Shown: in pieces, positions 14,925 through 21,943 of the stretch | How positions within the stretch are numbered: position 1 is the first letter of the stretch | Layout: each line of letters starts with the position of its first letter | NCBI GenBank assembly: GCA_050701635.1 | Contig: JBOGDF010000019.1 | Coordinates: 1 to 29,277 of the forward strand | DNA: 29,277 nucleotides | Reading direction: 5' to 3' | Source: WHSM01 sp050701635 | GTDB taxonomy: Bacteria > Actinomycetota > Actinomycetes > Mycobacteriales > Micromonosporaceae | Made by a program: the position numbers and the translations under genes | Notes under the pieces: generated by a model | The model's database searches: none | What the model saw: only the letters and a program-made list of their open reading frames with translations | Told to the model about the DNA's origin: nothing

Positions 14925-15782
14925 CTAGGACTTCGACGGCTCCGTCGACGCGGGCGGCTTGCTGGCGACAGGGGCAGCGCCGTCGGTGACGGTGGCGGTG
15001 GTGACCTTGATCGCCAGCTTCGGCTTGCCGTCGGCGCCGGTGCCGGCGACCCCGGCCTTCGCGACCTTCTCCACCACGTCCAGACCCTTGGTCACGGTGC
15101 CGACGATGGTGTACTTCGCGTCGAGCTGGGTGTCCTTGTACACGATGAAGAGCTGGCTGCCGTTGGTGTCGGCGCCGCTGTTCGCCATCGCGACGACGCC
15201 CTTGGGGTACGCCGGGTTCTGCCCGATCGGCAGGTTCTCATCGTTGGTGGTGTAGCTCGGTCCACCCATGCCGGTGCCGGACGGGTCGCCGCACTGCAGC
15301 ACGAACAGCCCCTGCGTGGTCAACCGGTGGCACGGGCTGCCGTCGTAGAACTTCTTGCCGGCCAGGTACGACAGGCTGTGTGTGTTGCACGGCGCCTTCG
15401 CCGCGTCCAGCTCGATCTGGATCACGCCCTGGGTGGTGTTGAGGGTGAAGGTCTTCACGCCTTCACGTACCTCTTCGCCAGCCTTCGGTGCGCCGACGTT
15501 CTTGCGCTCCTTGGCCGGCGCCTCCTTGGGCAGCGGCTTGTACGCGCAGGCGGCCGGCGTCTTGGCAGCGCTGTCGCCGCCCTTCTTCTTGCCCTTGTCG
15601 CTGCCGAAGTCATACTCCTGGACCAGCCAGTAGATGCCACCCGCGATCAGCGCCAGCGCGAGGAACGCCGCGGCGCCGGCCTGCCACTGCCGCCGGCGGC
15701 GTGCCTCGGCGGCACGGCGCGCCATCTGGCGCTCGAGCTTGGCGCGTGCGAGCGCGCGCTGACGGTCCCTGCTGGAGGCCAC
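14925..15782 (-). CDS. ppiB: Membrane-anchored cyclophilin-type peptidyl-prolyl isomerase
   Basis: A 285-residue protein: a basic, Arg/Ala-rich cytoplasmic helix (about 1-33), one membrane span (about 35-54), a charged Lys/Gly linker, then a cyclophilin domain outside the membrane (about 120-270). Cyclophilin motifs are CHRL (carrying the catalytic Arg), VLQCGD, TNGSQLFIVY and LDAKYTIVG. Compared with human CypA, the Trp that contacts cyclosporin is replaced (TQLDAKY), as is the following His by Tyr. Four extracytoplasmic cysteines (AACAY, APCNT, SPCHR, LQCGD) could form two disulfides. The GTG at 15782 has AGGGAG 6 bases upstream (15789-15794), so I prefer it to the ATG at 15806. M. tuberculosis has a similar anchored PpiB next to relA. 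It is monocistronic here. Confidence 0.9.
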   Translation of the reverse strand: MASSRDRQRALARAKLERQMARRAAEARRRRQWQAGAAAFLALALIAGGIYWLVQEYDFGSDKGKKKGGDSAAKTPAACAYKPLPKEAPAKERKNVGAPKAGEEVREGVKTFTLNTTQGVIQIELDAAKAPCNTHSLSYLAGKKFYDGSPCHRLTTQGLFVLQCGDPSGTGMGGPSYTTNDENLPIGQNPAYPKGVVAMANSGADTNGSQLFIVYKDTQLDAKYTIVGTVTKGLDVVEKVAKAGVAGTGADGKPKLAIKVTTATVTDGAAPVASKPPASTEPSKS

Positions 15783-15814
15783 TATGTGCTCCCTACCCAA
15801 TTCCACGAAAGTCG

Positions 15815-15847
15815 CTGGTACGCGACATGATCACCTGGTACGCGACA
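15815..15847. repeat. Two 13-base direct repeats with a 20-base period upstream of the cyclophilin gene
   Basis: CTGGTACGCGACA occurs at 15815-15827 and again, identical, at 15835-15847, separated by 7 bases. The period of 20 puts both copies on about the same face of the helix. They lie 33 to 65 bases upstream of the cyclophilin start codon, inside its likely 5' leader. The proximal copy is also part of an imperfect palindrome, GTCGC-TGGTAC-GCGAC. Confidence 0.7.
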
Positions 15848-15860
15848 AGGCGCCCGCCAG

Positions 15861-15866
15861 AGTCTA
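15861..15866 (-). promoter_or_regulatory. Candidate -10 element of the cyclophilin gene
   Basis: On the minus strand TAGACT fits TANNNT. A start near 15854 would place the two direct repeats just downstream in the leader. Where a -35 would be expected there is instead a small hairpin, CCCCG-GATT-CGGGG (15877-15890). Confidence 0.4.
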
Positions 15867-16013
15867 AGGGCATCGACCCCGGATTCGGGGAGCCAGGTTA
15901 ACCAACTGTGACCGTAGGGCGGCGAGGACTGCCGTTCGGGGTGGTTATCTCCGGCAGGTTTGCGGATAAATCGGGCGACCCTTATTGCGTGCTGCCGCCG
16001 CTGGCTGCCCCGG

Positions 16014-16019
16014 TAGGCT
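16014..16019 (+). promoter_or_regulatory. Candidate -10 element for the MBL-hydrolase/hisS/aspS operon (leaderless)
   Basis: TAGGCT sits 7 bases before the GTG at 16027, the same layout as at the dehydrogenase gene. It supports a leaderless start and decides against upstream in-frame starts. Confidence 0.55.
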
Positions 16020-16026
16020 GCGATAC

Positions 16027-16725
16027 GTGCTCGTGACAGGATTCCCGGCCGCCGCTTTCGGGACGAATTGCTTCGTGGTCGCCCCCGCGGCGGGTGAGCA
16101 GTGCGTGATCGTCGACCCCGGCATCGGGGTGGTCGACCAGTTGGACGACGTGCTCGCCGAGCACCGGCTGCATCCGGCGGCGGTGATCCTCACCCACGGC
16201 CACCTCGACCACACCTTCTCGGTGACACCGGTGTGCGGCGCCAAGGGGATCACGGCGTACATCCACCCGGACGATCGGGAGCTGCTCGCCGATCCCAGCA
16301 AGGCGATCAACTCGGTGGATCCGCGTACGCTGCTCGGCGGCCTGGAGTGGAGCGAGCCGGACGACGTGGCGGAGCTGGCCGACGGTACGGTGCTGTCGCT
16401 GGCCGGCCTGGAGATCACCGTCGACCACGCACCGGGGCACACCCGGGGCTCGGTGATGTTCCGGTTGCCGGCCGCCGACACGGACCTGGACGCGCCGGAG
16501 ATCTGCCTGTCGGGCGACGTACTGTTCGCGGGGTCGATCGGGCGTACCGACCTTCCCGGCGGCGACATGCCGACGATGCTGCGCAGCCTGCGGGAGAAGG
16601 TGCTGCCGCTGGACGACGCGGTGCTCGTACTCCCGGGACACGGGCCCGTCACCAGCATCGGCCAGGAGCGCCGCTCCAACCCCTTCCTGCTCGACCTCGT
16701 AGCTTCGGAGCCAGAGACACGATGA
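16027..16725 (+). CDS. Metallo-beta-lactamase-fold hydrolase (glyoxalase II-like)
   Basis: A 232-residue metal-dependent hydrolase. The zinc-binding motif THGHLDH gives H57, H59, D61 and H62. Further family ligands appear in DHAPGHTRGSVMF (a later His), LSGDVLFAGSIGRTDL (bridging Asp) and LPGHGPVT (last His). This arrangement is typical of the hydroxyacylglutathione hydrolase-like group; since actinobacteria generally use mycothiol, the physiological thioester is uncertain. The GTG at 16027 is favoured by a TAGGCT -10 seven bases upstream and by the natural N-terminus MLVTGFPAAAFGTN. Its stop overlaps the hisS ATG by 4 bases. The same gene precedes hisS in mycobacteria, as I recall, which suggests a lasting link to the synthetase operon. 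Confidence 0.93.
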   Translation: MLVTGFPAAAFGTNCFVVAPAAGEQCVIVDPGIGVVDQLDDVLAEHRLHPAAVILTHGHLDHTFSVTPVCGAKGITAYIHPDDRELLADPSKAINSVDPRTLLGGLEWSEPDDVAELADGTVLSLAGLEITVDHAPGHTRGSVMFRLPAADTDLDAPEICLSGDVLFAGSIGRTDLPGGDMPTMLRSLREKVLPLDDAVLVLPGHGPVTSIGQERRSNPFLLDLVASEPETR

Positions 16726-18065
16726 CCCGCCCCAACCCGATCAGCGGGTTCCCCGAGTGGCTGCCTGCCCAACAGCTGGTGGAGCAGCACTTCATCGACC
16801 GCGTCCGGTCGGTCTACGAGCGGTACGGCTTCGCGCCGATCGAGACCCGCGCGGTGGAGCCGCTCGACCAGCTGCTGCGCAAGGGCGGCGACACCGACAA
16901 GGAGATCTACCTGATCCGCCGGCTGCAGGCCGCCGAGGACGGGGACGGCGACACCGACGCCGCCGCCACGCTCGGCCTGCACTTCGACCTGACCGTGCCG
17001 TTCGCCCGGTACGTGCTGGAAAACGCCGGCAAGCTGCACTTCCCGTTCCGGCGCTACCAGATCCAGAAGGCGTGGCGCGGGGAGCGGCCCCAGGAGGGGC
17101 GCTACCGGGAGTTCCGGCAGGCCGACGCCGACGTAGTGGACACCGACCACCTGCCGTTCCACTACGACGTCGAGCTGGCGCTGGTGTTCGCCGAGGCGCT
17201 CGGCGCGCTGCCGATCCCGCCGTACGAGATCCGGGTGAACAACCGCAAGGTGTGCGAGGGGTTCTACCGGGGGCTCGGGCTGACCGACCCGCTCGCCGCG
17301 ATGCGCGCCATCGACAAGCTGCTCAAGATCGGGCCGGAGAAGGTCGCCGCGCTGCTCACCGAGACCGCCGGCGCCACCGACGCGCAGGCCGAGGCGTGCC
17401 TGGCGCTGGCGGACATCTCCGCCCCGGACGGTTCGTTCGCCGACCGGGTACACGCTCTGGGGGTACGCGACGAGCTGCTCGACGAGGGGCTCGACGAGCT
17501 GACCCGGGTGGTGGACGCGGCGGCGGAGCACGTACCGGGGGTGGTGCTGGCCGACCTGAAGATCGCCCGTGGCCTGGACTACTACACCGGCACCGTGTAT
17601 GAGGCGTTCCTGCGCGACCGGCAGACCATCACGATCGGCTCCGGCGGCCGGTACGACAACCTCGCCTCGGCCGGCGACACCCGCTACCCCGGCGTCGGGA
17701 TCTCGATCGGGATCACCCGGCTGCTCGGCCTGCTCTCCGTCGGGGACAGCTTCACCGTCTCCCGGTCGGTGCCGACCGCCGTCCTGGTGGCGCTGCCGGA
17801 CGAGGCGTCCCGGGCCGGCTGCGACCGGATCGCCGCGGCGCTGCGGCGGCGCGGCATCGCCACCGAGGTCGCCCCAGAGCCGGCGAAGTACGGCAAGCAG
17901 ATCCGGTTCGCCGACCGGCGCGGGATCCCGTACGTGTGGTTCCCGGGGGAGCCGGACACCGTGAAAGACATTCGGTCGGGGGAGCAGGTCGAGGCCGCCG
18001 CCGATACCTGGGCGCCGCCGGCAGAGGACCTCCACCCCCAGATCAGCACAACGAAGGAGAACTGA
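16722..18065 (+). CDS. hisS: Histidyl-tRNA synthetase
   Basis: A 447-residue class II aminoacyl-tRNA synthetase that charges tRNA-His. Motif 1 lies in QHFIDRVRSVYERYGFAPIE. Motif 2 is around RYQIQKAWRGERPQEGRYREF. The two histidine-recognition segments are LDYYTGTVYEAF and GSGGRYDNL, and motif 3 is in GVGISIGITRLLGLL. The C-terminal anticodon-binding domain (about 345-435) starts at PTAVLVALPDEASRAG. The ATG overlaps the stop of the upstream hydrolase gene (ATGA), and aspS starts 3 bases after the hisS stop, so the three form one operon. No T-box leader is visible upstream. Confidence 0.96.
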   Translation: MTRPNPISGFPEWLPAQQLVEQHFIDRVRSVYERYGFAPIETRAVEPLDQLLRKGGDTDKEIYLIRRLQAAEDGDGDTDAAATLGLHFDLTVPFARYVLENAGKLHFPFRRYQIQKAWRGERPQEGRYREFRQADADVVDTDHLPFHYDVELALVFAEALGALPIPPYEIRVNNRKVCEGFYRGLGLTDPLAAMRAIDKLLKIGPEKVAALLTETAGATDAQAEACLALADISAPDGSFADRVHALGVRDELLDEGLDELTRVVDAAAEHVPGVVLADLKIARGLDYYTGTVYEAFLRDRQTITIGSGGRYDNLASAGDTRYPGVGISIGITRLLGLLSVGDSFTVSRSVPTAVLVALPDEASRAGCDRIAAALRRRGIATEVAPEPAKYGKQIRFADRRGIPYVWFPGEPDTVKDIRSGEQVEAAADTWAPPAEDLHPQISTTKEN

Positions 18066-18068
18066 GCC

Positions 18069-19838
18069 GTGATCCGTACCCATGAAGCCGGTGTGCTGCG
18101 CGCCGAACTCACCGGAGAGCAGGTGACGCTCGCCGGTTGGGTGGCGCGGCGCCGGGATCACGGCGGCGTGACCTTCATCGACCTGCGCGACGCCTCCGGT
18201 GTGGTGCAGGTGGTCTTCCGTTCCAGCGAGGCCGCCGAGGCCGCCCACGGGCTGCGCAGTGAGTTCTGCGTGAAGGTTGTCGGCACCGTGGACCGGCGGC
18301 CTGAGGGCAACGAGAACCCGGAGCTGCCCACCGGCGAGGTCGAGGTGACCGCGGCCGAGCTGACCGTGCTGGCTGAGGCGGCGCCGCTGCCGTTCCCGAT
18401 CGACGACCACGTCGACGTGGGCGACGAGATCCGGCTCAAGTACCGCTACCTCGACCTGCGGCGTACGGTCCCGGCGGCCGGGCTGAGGTTGCGCAGCGAG
18501 ATGAACCGGATCATCCGCGACGTGATGCACCGGCAGCGGTTCACCGAGATCGAGACCCCGACGCTGACCCGCTCCACCCCCGAGGGTGCCCGCGACTTCC
18601 TGGTCCCGGTACGCCTGCAGCCCGGCTCCTGGTACGCCCTGCCGCAGTCCCCGCAGCTGTTCAAGCAGCTGCTGATGGTGGCCGGCTTCGAGCGGTACTA
18701 CCAGATCGCGCGCTGCTACCGGGACGAGGACTTCCGGGCCGACCGCCAGCCCGAGTTCACCCAGCTCGACTTCGAGATGAGCTTCGTGGACCGCGACGAC
18801 GTACTTCTGGTCGCCGAAGAGGTGATGGCGGCGCTGTGGCGCGAGCTGCGCGACATCGAGCTGCCCCGGCCGTTCCGCCGGCTGACCTGGCAGGAGGCGA
18901 TGGACCGGTACGGCTCCGACAAGCCCGACCTGCGGTACGCCCTGGAGCTGGTCGACCTGTCCACGTACCTGACCGGTACGGAGTTCCGTGTGTTCGCCGG
19001 TGCGCTCGCCGCCGGCGGGTACGTCGGCGCCGTGGTGATGCCGGGCGGCGCCAGCCAGACCCGCAAGGAGCTCGACGGCTGGCAGGACTGGGCGAAGGCG
19101 CGCGGCGCCCGGGGTCTGGCGTACGTGCTCTTCGACGCCGAGTCGGGGGAGCCGCGCGGGCCGGTGGCGAAGAACCTGTCCGAGTCGCACCTGAGCGGGC
19201 TGGCGGACGCGGTGGGCGCCAAGCCCGGGGACGCGGTGTTCTTCGCGGCGGGCGAGTCGCGTACCGAGGCACAGGAGCTGCTCGGGGCGGCGCGGGTGGA
19301 GATCGCCCGGCGCGGGAAGCTGGCCGACCCGGAGCGGTTCGAGTTCGCGTTCGTGGTCGACTTCCCGATGTTCGAGCGGACCGAGGACGGCGGCTGGGAC
19401 GCGATGCACCACCCGTTCTGCATGCTGCGCCCGGAGTGGCTCGACCGGTTCACCGACGACCCGGAGCACGCGCTCGCCGACGCGTACGACCTGGTGTGCA
19501 ACGGCAGCGAGATCATGAGCGGCTCGATCCGTATCCACCGCGCCGACATCCAGCAGCGGGTGTTCGAGGTGATCGGGCTCTCCCGCGAGGAGGCCGAGAG
19601 CAAGTTCGGGTTCCTGCTGGAGGCGTTCAAGTACGGCCCGCCGCCGCACGGTGGCGCCGCACCCGGGCTGGACCGGATCGCCGCGCTGTTGGCCGGGCAG
19701 GAGTCGATGCGCGAGGTGATCGCGTTCCCGAAGACCGGCAACGGCGGCGACCCGCTGACCGGCGCCCCCACCCCGATCACACCACTGCAGCGCGCCGAGG
19801 CCGGCGTCGACGCCAAGCCGAAGCCGCAGGGCAGCTGA
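18069..19838 (+). CDS. aspS: Aspartyl-tRNA synthetase, predicted non-discriminating (Asp/Asn)
   Basis: A 589-residue bacterial-type class II synthetase. It has an N-terminal OB-fold anticodon-binding domain (about 1-105), a catalytic core with ETPTLTRSTPEGARDFLVP, the motif 2 region FRADRQPEFTQLDFEMSF and motif 3 GAAPGLDRIAALL, and an inserted GAD-type domain (about 290-400). GTG 18069 has AAGGAG 9 bases upstream. H31 (RRDHGG) and G80 (RPEGNEN) match the His/Gly pair reported to make some bacterial AspRS enzymes accept tRNA-Asn as well; the discriminating E. coli enzyme has Leu and Lys at these places. If so, Asp-tRNA-Asn would be amidated by GatCAB. It converges on the LigT-like gene with a 7-base gap. 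Confidence 0.95.
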   Translation: MIRTHEAGVLRAELTGEQVTLAGWVARRRDHGGVTFIDLRDASGVVQVVFRSSEAAEAAHGLRSEFCVKVVGTVDRRPEGNENPELPTGEVEVTAAELTVLAEAAPLPFPIDDHVDVGDEIRLKYRYLDLRRTVPAAGLRLRSEMNRIIRDVMHRQRFTEIETPTLTRSTPEGARDFLVPVRLQPGSWYALPQSPQLFKQLLMVAGFERYYQIARCYRDEDFRADRQPEFTQLDFEMSFVDRDDVLLVAEEVMAALWRELRDIELPRPFRRLTWQEAMDRYGSDKPDLRYALELVDLSTYLTGTEFRVFAGALAAGGYVGAVVMPGGASQTRKELDGWQDWAKARGARGLAYVLFDAESGEPRGPVAKNLSESHLSGLADAVGAKPGDAVFFAAGESRTEAQELLGAARVEIARRGKLADPERFEFAFVVDFPMFERTEDGGWDAMHHPFCMLRPEWLDRFTDDPEHALADAYDLVCNGSEIMSGSIRIHRADIQQRVFEVIGLSREEAESKFGFLLEAFKYGPPPHGGAAPGLDRIAALLAGQESMREVIAFPKTGNGGDPLTGAPTPITPLQRAEAGVDAKPKPQGS

Positions 19839-19848
19839 GCCGGGCTCA
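19836..19848. terminator. Short palindrome spanning two convergent stop codons
   Basis: TGAGCCGGGCTCA is a perfect palindrome around a central G. Its first three bases are the aspS stop and its last three are the complement of the LigT-like gene's stop. A 5-base stem with a CGG loop is possible. It is short, so termination by it is uncertain. Confidence 0.3.
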
Positions 19849-20370
19849 CGGTACGTACCGCAGCGGCCACAGTCGTCCCGTCGCCGCGTCGATCAGCCCG
19901 GCTCGGGGCACGCTCACGGTCAACGGCAGCAGATCGTTGACCGCTGCGGCGACCTCGGGGAGCTGGCTGAGCCGAGCCCGGGGCGCCAGTGAACTGTGCG
20001 GCAGCCAACGCCCGCTGCGGTAATGCCTGTGGACGGTCGCCCCGGCGGCGGTCACCGCCTCGTTGACCGCTCGCTGCCGTGACAGCAGCTCCGGGGGTAC
20101 GGCCGGGATCAGCGAGATCCGGCCGCGCGGGAACACACCGACGGCCTGGAAACTCAGCTCGATCGGACCGCCGGGGCCCAGCTCGGTGAGGGCTTCCCGT
20201 ACCGGGTCGAGCTGCCACTCCACCAACACGGTGTACGACAGGTGCGCGTGGTGGTTGCCGTGGGTGTGTGAGCGCAGTGTGGGGATGCCGTACGCCTCGA
20301 TCCGGTCCCAGAGCTGCCGGATCGCCGTCTCGCCGCGATCGTCGAAGAGCAGGCAGACTCCGAGCGCCAC
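19846..20370 (-). CDS. 2H phosphoesterase, 2'-5' RNA ligase (LigT/ThpR-like) family
   Basis: A 174-residue protein with the two HxS/T-type signatures of the 2H phosphoesterase fold: HLS at residues 43-45 (in HAHLSYTVLV) and HSS at 125-127 (in LPHSSLAPR), about 80 residues apart as expected. Such proteins hydrolyse or form 2',5' or cyclic phosphodiester bonds in RNA or nucleotides; the substrate here is unknown. The protein starts at GTG 20370 with no Shine-Dalgarno, but TAGTGT lies 6 bases upstream, so it is probably leaderless. It is transcribed towards aspS and divergently from rarA; the 160-base space between start codons carries a long inverted repeat. Confidence 0.85.
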   Translation of the reverse strand: MALGVCLLFDDRGETAIRQLWDRIEAYGIPTLRSHTHGNHHAHLSYTVLVEWQLDPVREALTELGPGGPIELSFQAVGVFPRGRISLIPAVPPELLSRQRAVNEAVTAAGATVHRHYRSGRWLPHSSLAPRARLSQLPEVAAAVNDLLPLTVSVPRAGLIDAATGRLWPLRYVP

Positions 20371-20376
20371 GTACCG

Positions 20377-20382
20377 ACACTA
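20377..20382 (-). promoter_or_regulatory. Candidate -10 element for the LigT-like gene (leaderless)
   Basis: TAGTGT on the minus strand is 6 bases before the GTG at 20370. The same hexamer serves the divergent rarA at 20521-20526. Confidence 0.5.
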
Positions 20383-20407
20383 ACGGGGCCGACCCACCAG
20401 AGCGCCA

Positions 20408-20477
20408 TCAAGATCAGCGTCTCGGGAACGATACGACTCCTCAGAGGGCACGAGCGTTCCCGAAACCGCGATCTTGA
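20408..20477. repeat. Interrupted inverted repeat between divergent genes
   Basis: The left arm 20408-20430 is TCAAGATC, six unmatched bases, then TCGGGAACG. The right arm 20455-20477 is CGTTCCCGA, six unmatched bases, then GATCTTGA. Thus 17 of 23 arm positions pair, in blocks of 9 and 8, around a 6x6 internal loop and a 24-base terminal loop. It lies between the starts of two divergent genes, where a terminator serves neither. Confidence 0.75.
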
Positions 20478-20520
20478 GGGTCGCCCGCGGCACCGTCGTG
20501 GCGGGAACGGTAACCGCGGG

Positions 20521-20526
20521 TAGTGT
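20521..20526 (+). promoter_or_regulatory. Candidate -10 element for rarA (leaderless)
   Basis: TAGTGT lies 8 bases before the GTG at 20535 and overlaps the alternative GTG at 20523. It therefore supports 20535 as the start; neither GTG has a Shine-Dalgarno. Confidence 0.5.
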
Positions 20527-20534
20527 CGGCGAGC

Positions 20535-21932
20535 GTGGAAGCCCTCTTCGACCTCGGCAGCGGCGCCGGCACGCCGGACGCTCCGGATGGCGTGGCACCC
20601 GACGCTCCGCTGGCGGTACGGATGCGGCCGAGCAGCCTCGACGAGCTGATCGGGCAGGAGCACCTGCTCGGGCCGGGCGCCCCGTTGCGCCGGCTGGTGG
20701 AGGGCGACGCGCCGCTATCGGTGATCATGTGGGGGCCGCCGGGCAGCGGCAAGACCACGGTCGCGCACCTGGTCGCGCACGCCACCAGCCGCCGGTACGT
20801 GCCGCTGTCCGCGCTGAACGCCGGGGTCAAGGACGTACGGGCGGTGATCGAGTCGGCGCGAGCCGAACGCCGGGGCGGGGGCCGCCAGACGGTGCTGTTC
20901 ATCGACGAGGTGCACCGGTTCAACAAGACCCAGCAGGACTCGCTGCTCGGGGCGGTGGAGGACCGTACGGTCACGCTGCTGGCGGCGACCACGGAGAACC
21001 CGTACTTCTCGATCGTCTCGCCGCTGCTGTCGCGGTGCGTACTGCTGACGCTGGAGCCGCTGTCCGACGAAACCATCCGTACCGTGGTACGCCGCGCGCT
21101 GACCGACCCGCGGGGCCTGGCCGGCGCCGTCACGCTCGCGCAGGACGCCGAGGACCACCTGGTACGCCTCGCCGCCGGCGACGCCCGTAAGGCGCTCACC
21201 GCGCTGGAGGCCGCGGCCGGCTCGGCGGAGGCGGTCTCCAACGACGGGCCGGTCGAGGTCAACCTGGCCACCGCGGAGACCGCGATCGACCAGGCCGCGG
21301 TGCGGTACGACCGCGACGGCGACGCCCACTACGACGTCACCAGCGCGTTCATCAAGAGCCTGCGCGGCTCCGACGTGGACGCCGCGCTGCACTGGCTGGC
21401 CCGGATGCTGGTGGCCGGCGAAGACGCCCGGTTCATCGCCCGGCGCCTGATCATCTTCGCCAGTGAGGACGTCGGGATGGCCGACCCGACCGCGTTGCCG
21501 ACCGCGGTCGCCGCGGCGCAGGCGGTCGAGCACGTCGGGCTGCCCGAGGTGCAGCTCAACCTCGCCCACGCAGTCGTGCACCTGGCTACGGCACCGAAGT
21601 CGAACGCCGTCACCGAGGCGATCGGCCAGGCCACCGCGGACGTACGGGCGGGGCAGAGCGGCCGGGTGCCGGCGCATCTACGGGACAGCCACTACAAGGG
21701 TGCCGCGCGGCTGGGGCACGGGGCGGCGTACCGCTACCCGCACGACGACTCCCGCGGAGTGGTCGAACAGCGCTATCTTCCCGAGGGAATGGCGGACACC
21801 GACTACTACCGTCCGAGCCGGCACGGTGCCGAAGCCGCCGTGGCGGACCGGCTACCGCGGTTGCGGCGTATCGTCCGAGCCGAAGGCCCGGATGCGGCCG
21901 GAGGGCAGGACGCCGTACCGGAGAGTCCGTGA
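20535..21932 (+). CDS. rarA: Replication-associated recombination ATPase RarA (MgsA)
   Basis: A 465-residue AAA+ protein related to clamp-loader subunits and RuvB, acting at stalled replication forks. After a short low-complexity start comes LAVRMRPSSLDELIGQEHLL, the family's entry motif. Walker A is GPPGSGKTT with K73, Walker B is LFIDEVHRFN with D124-E125, and AATTENPYF is sensor 1. The C-terminal tetramerisation part includes FIKSLRGSDVDAALHWLARML, FASEDVGMADP and VPAHLRDSHYKGA, all typical of RarA. I chose GTG 20535 because a TAGTGT -10 lies 8 bases upstream; the GTG at 20523 would overlap that hexamer. Its stop is followed within 12 bases by the start of the next gene. Having ruvCAB and rarA in one window reflects the conserved neighbourhood. 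Confidence 0.94.
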   Translation: MEALFDLGSGAGTPDAPDGVAPDAPLAVRMRPSSLDELIGQEHLLGPGAPLRRLVEGDAPLSVIMWGPPGSGKTTVAHLVAHATSRRYVPLSALNAGVKDVRAVIESARAERRGGGRQTVLFIDEVHRFNKTQQDSLLGAVEDRTVTLLAATTENPYFSIVSPLLSRCVLLTLEPLSDETIRTVVRRALTDPRGLAGAVTLAQDAEDHLVRLAAGDARKALTALEAAAGSAEAVSNDGPVEVNLATAETAIDQAAVRYDRDGDAHYDVTSAFIKSLRGSDVDAALHWLARMLVAGEDARFIARRLIIFASEDVGMADPTALPTAVAAAQAVEHVGLPEVQLNLAHAVVHLATAPKSNAVTEAIGQATADVRAGQSGRVPAHLRDSHYKGAARLGHGAAYRYPHDDSRGVVEQRYLPEGMADTDYYRPSRHGAEAAVADRLPRLRRIVRAEGPDAAGGQDAVPESP

Positions 21933-21943
21933 GGGGGGAGCCA

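Noticed and set aside
18045..18068. Possible T-box or attenuator controlling hisS or aspS
   Set aside because: The intergenic spaces are 3 to 4 bases or overlapping, and the 5' gene appears leaderless, leaving no room for a leader RNA.
15945..19649. A 1234-residue open frame antisense to the hydrolase, hisS and aspS genes
   Set aside because: It has the same composition artefact; it crosses three well-supported genes and has no recognisable motif or ribosome site.
20535..20560. N-terminal ALFDL of RarA as another clamp-binding motif
   Set aside because: It lacks the leading Gln at the right spacing and such acidic-leucine starts are common in the family.
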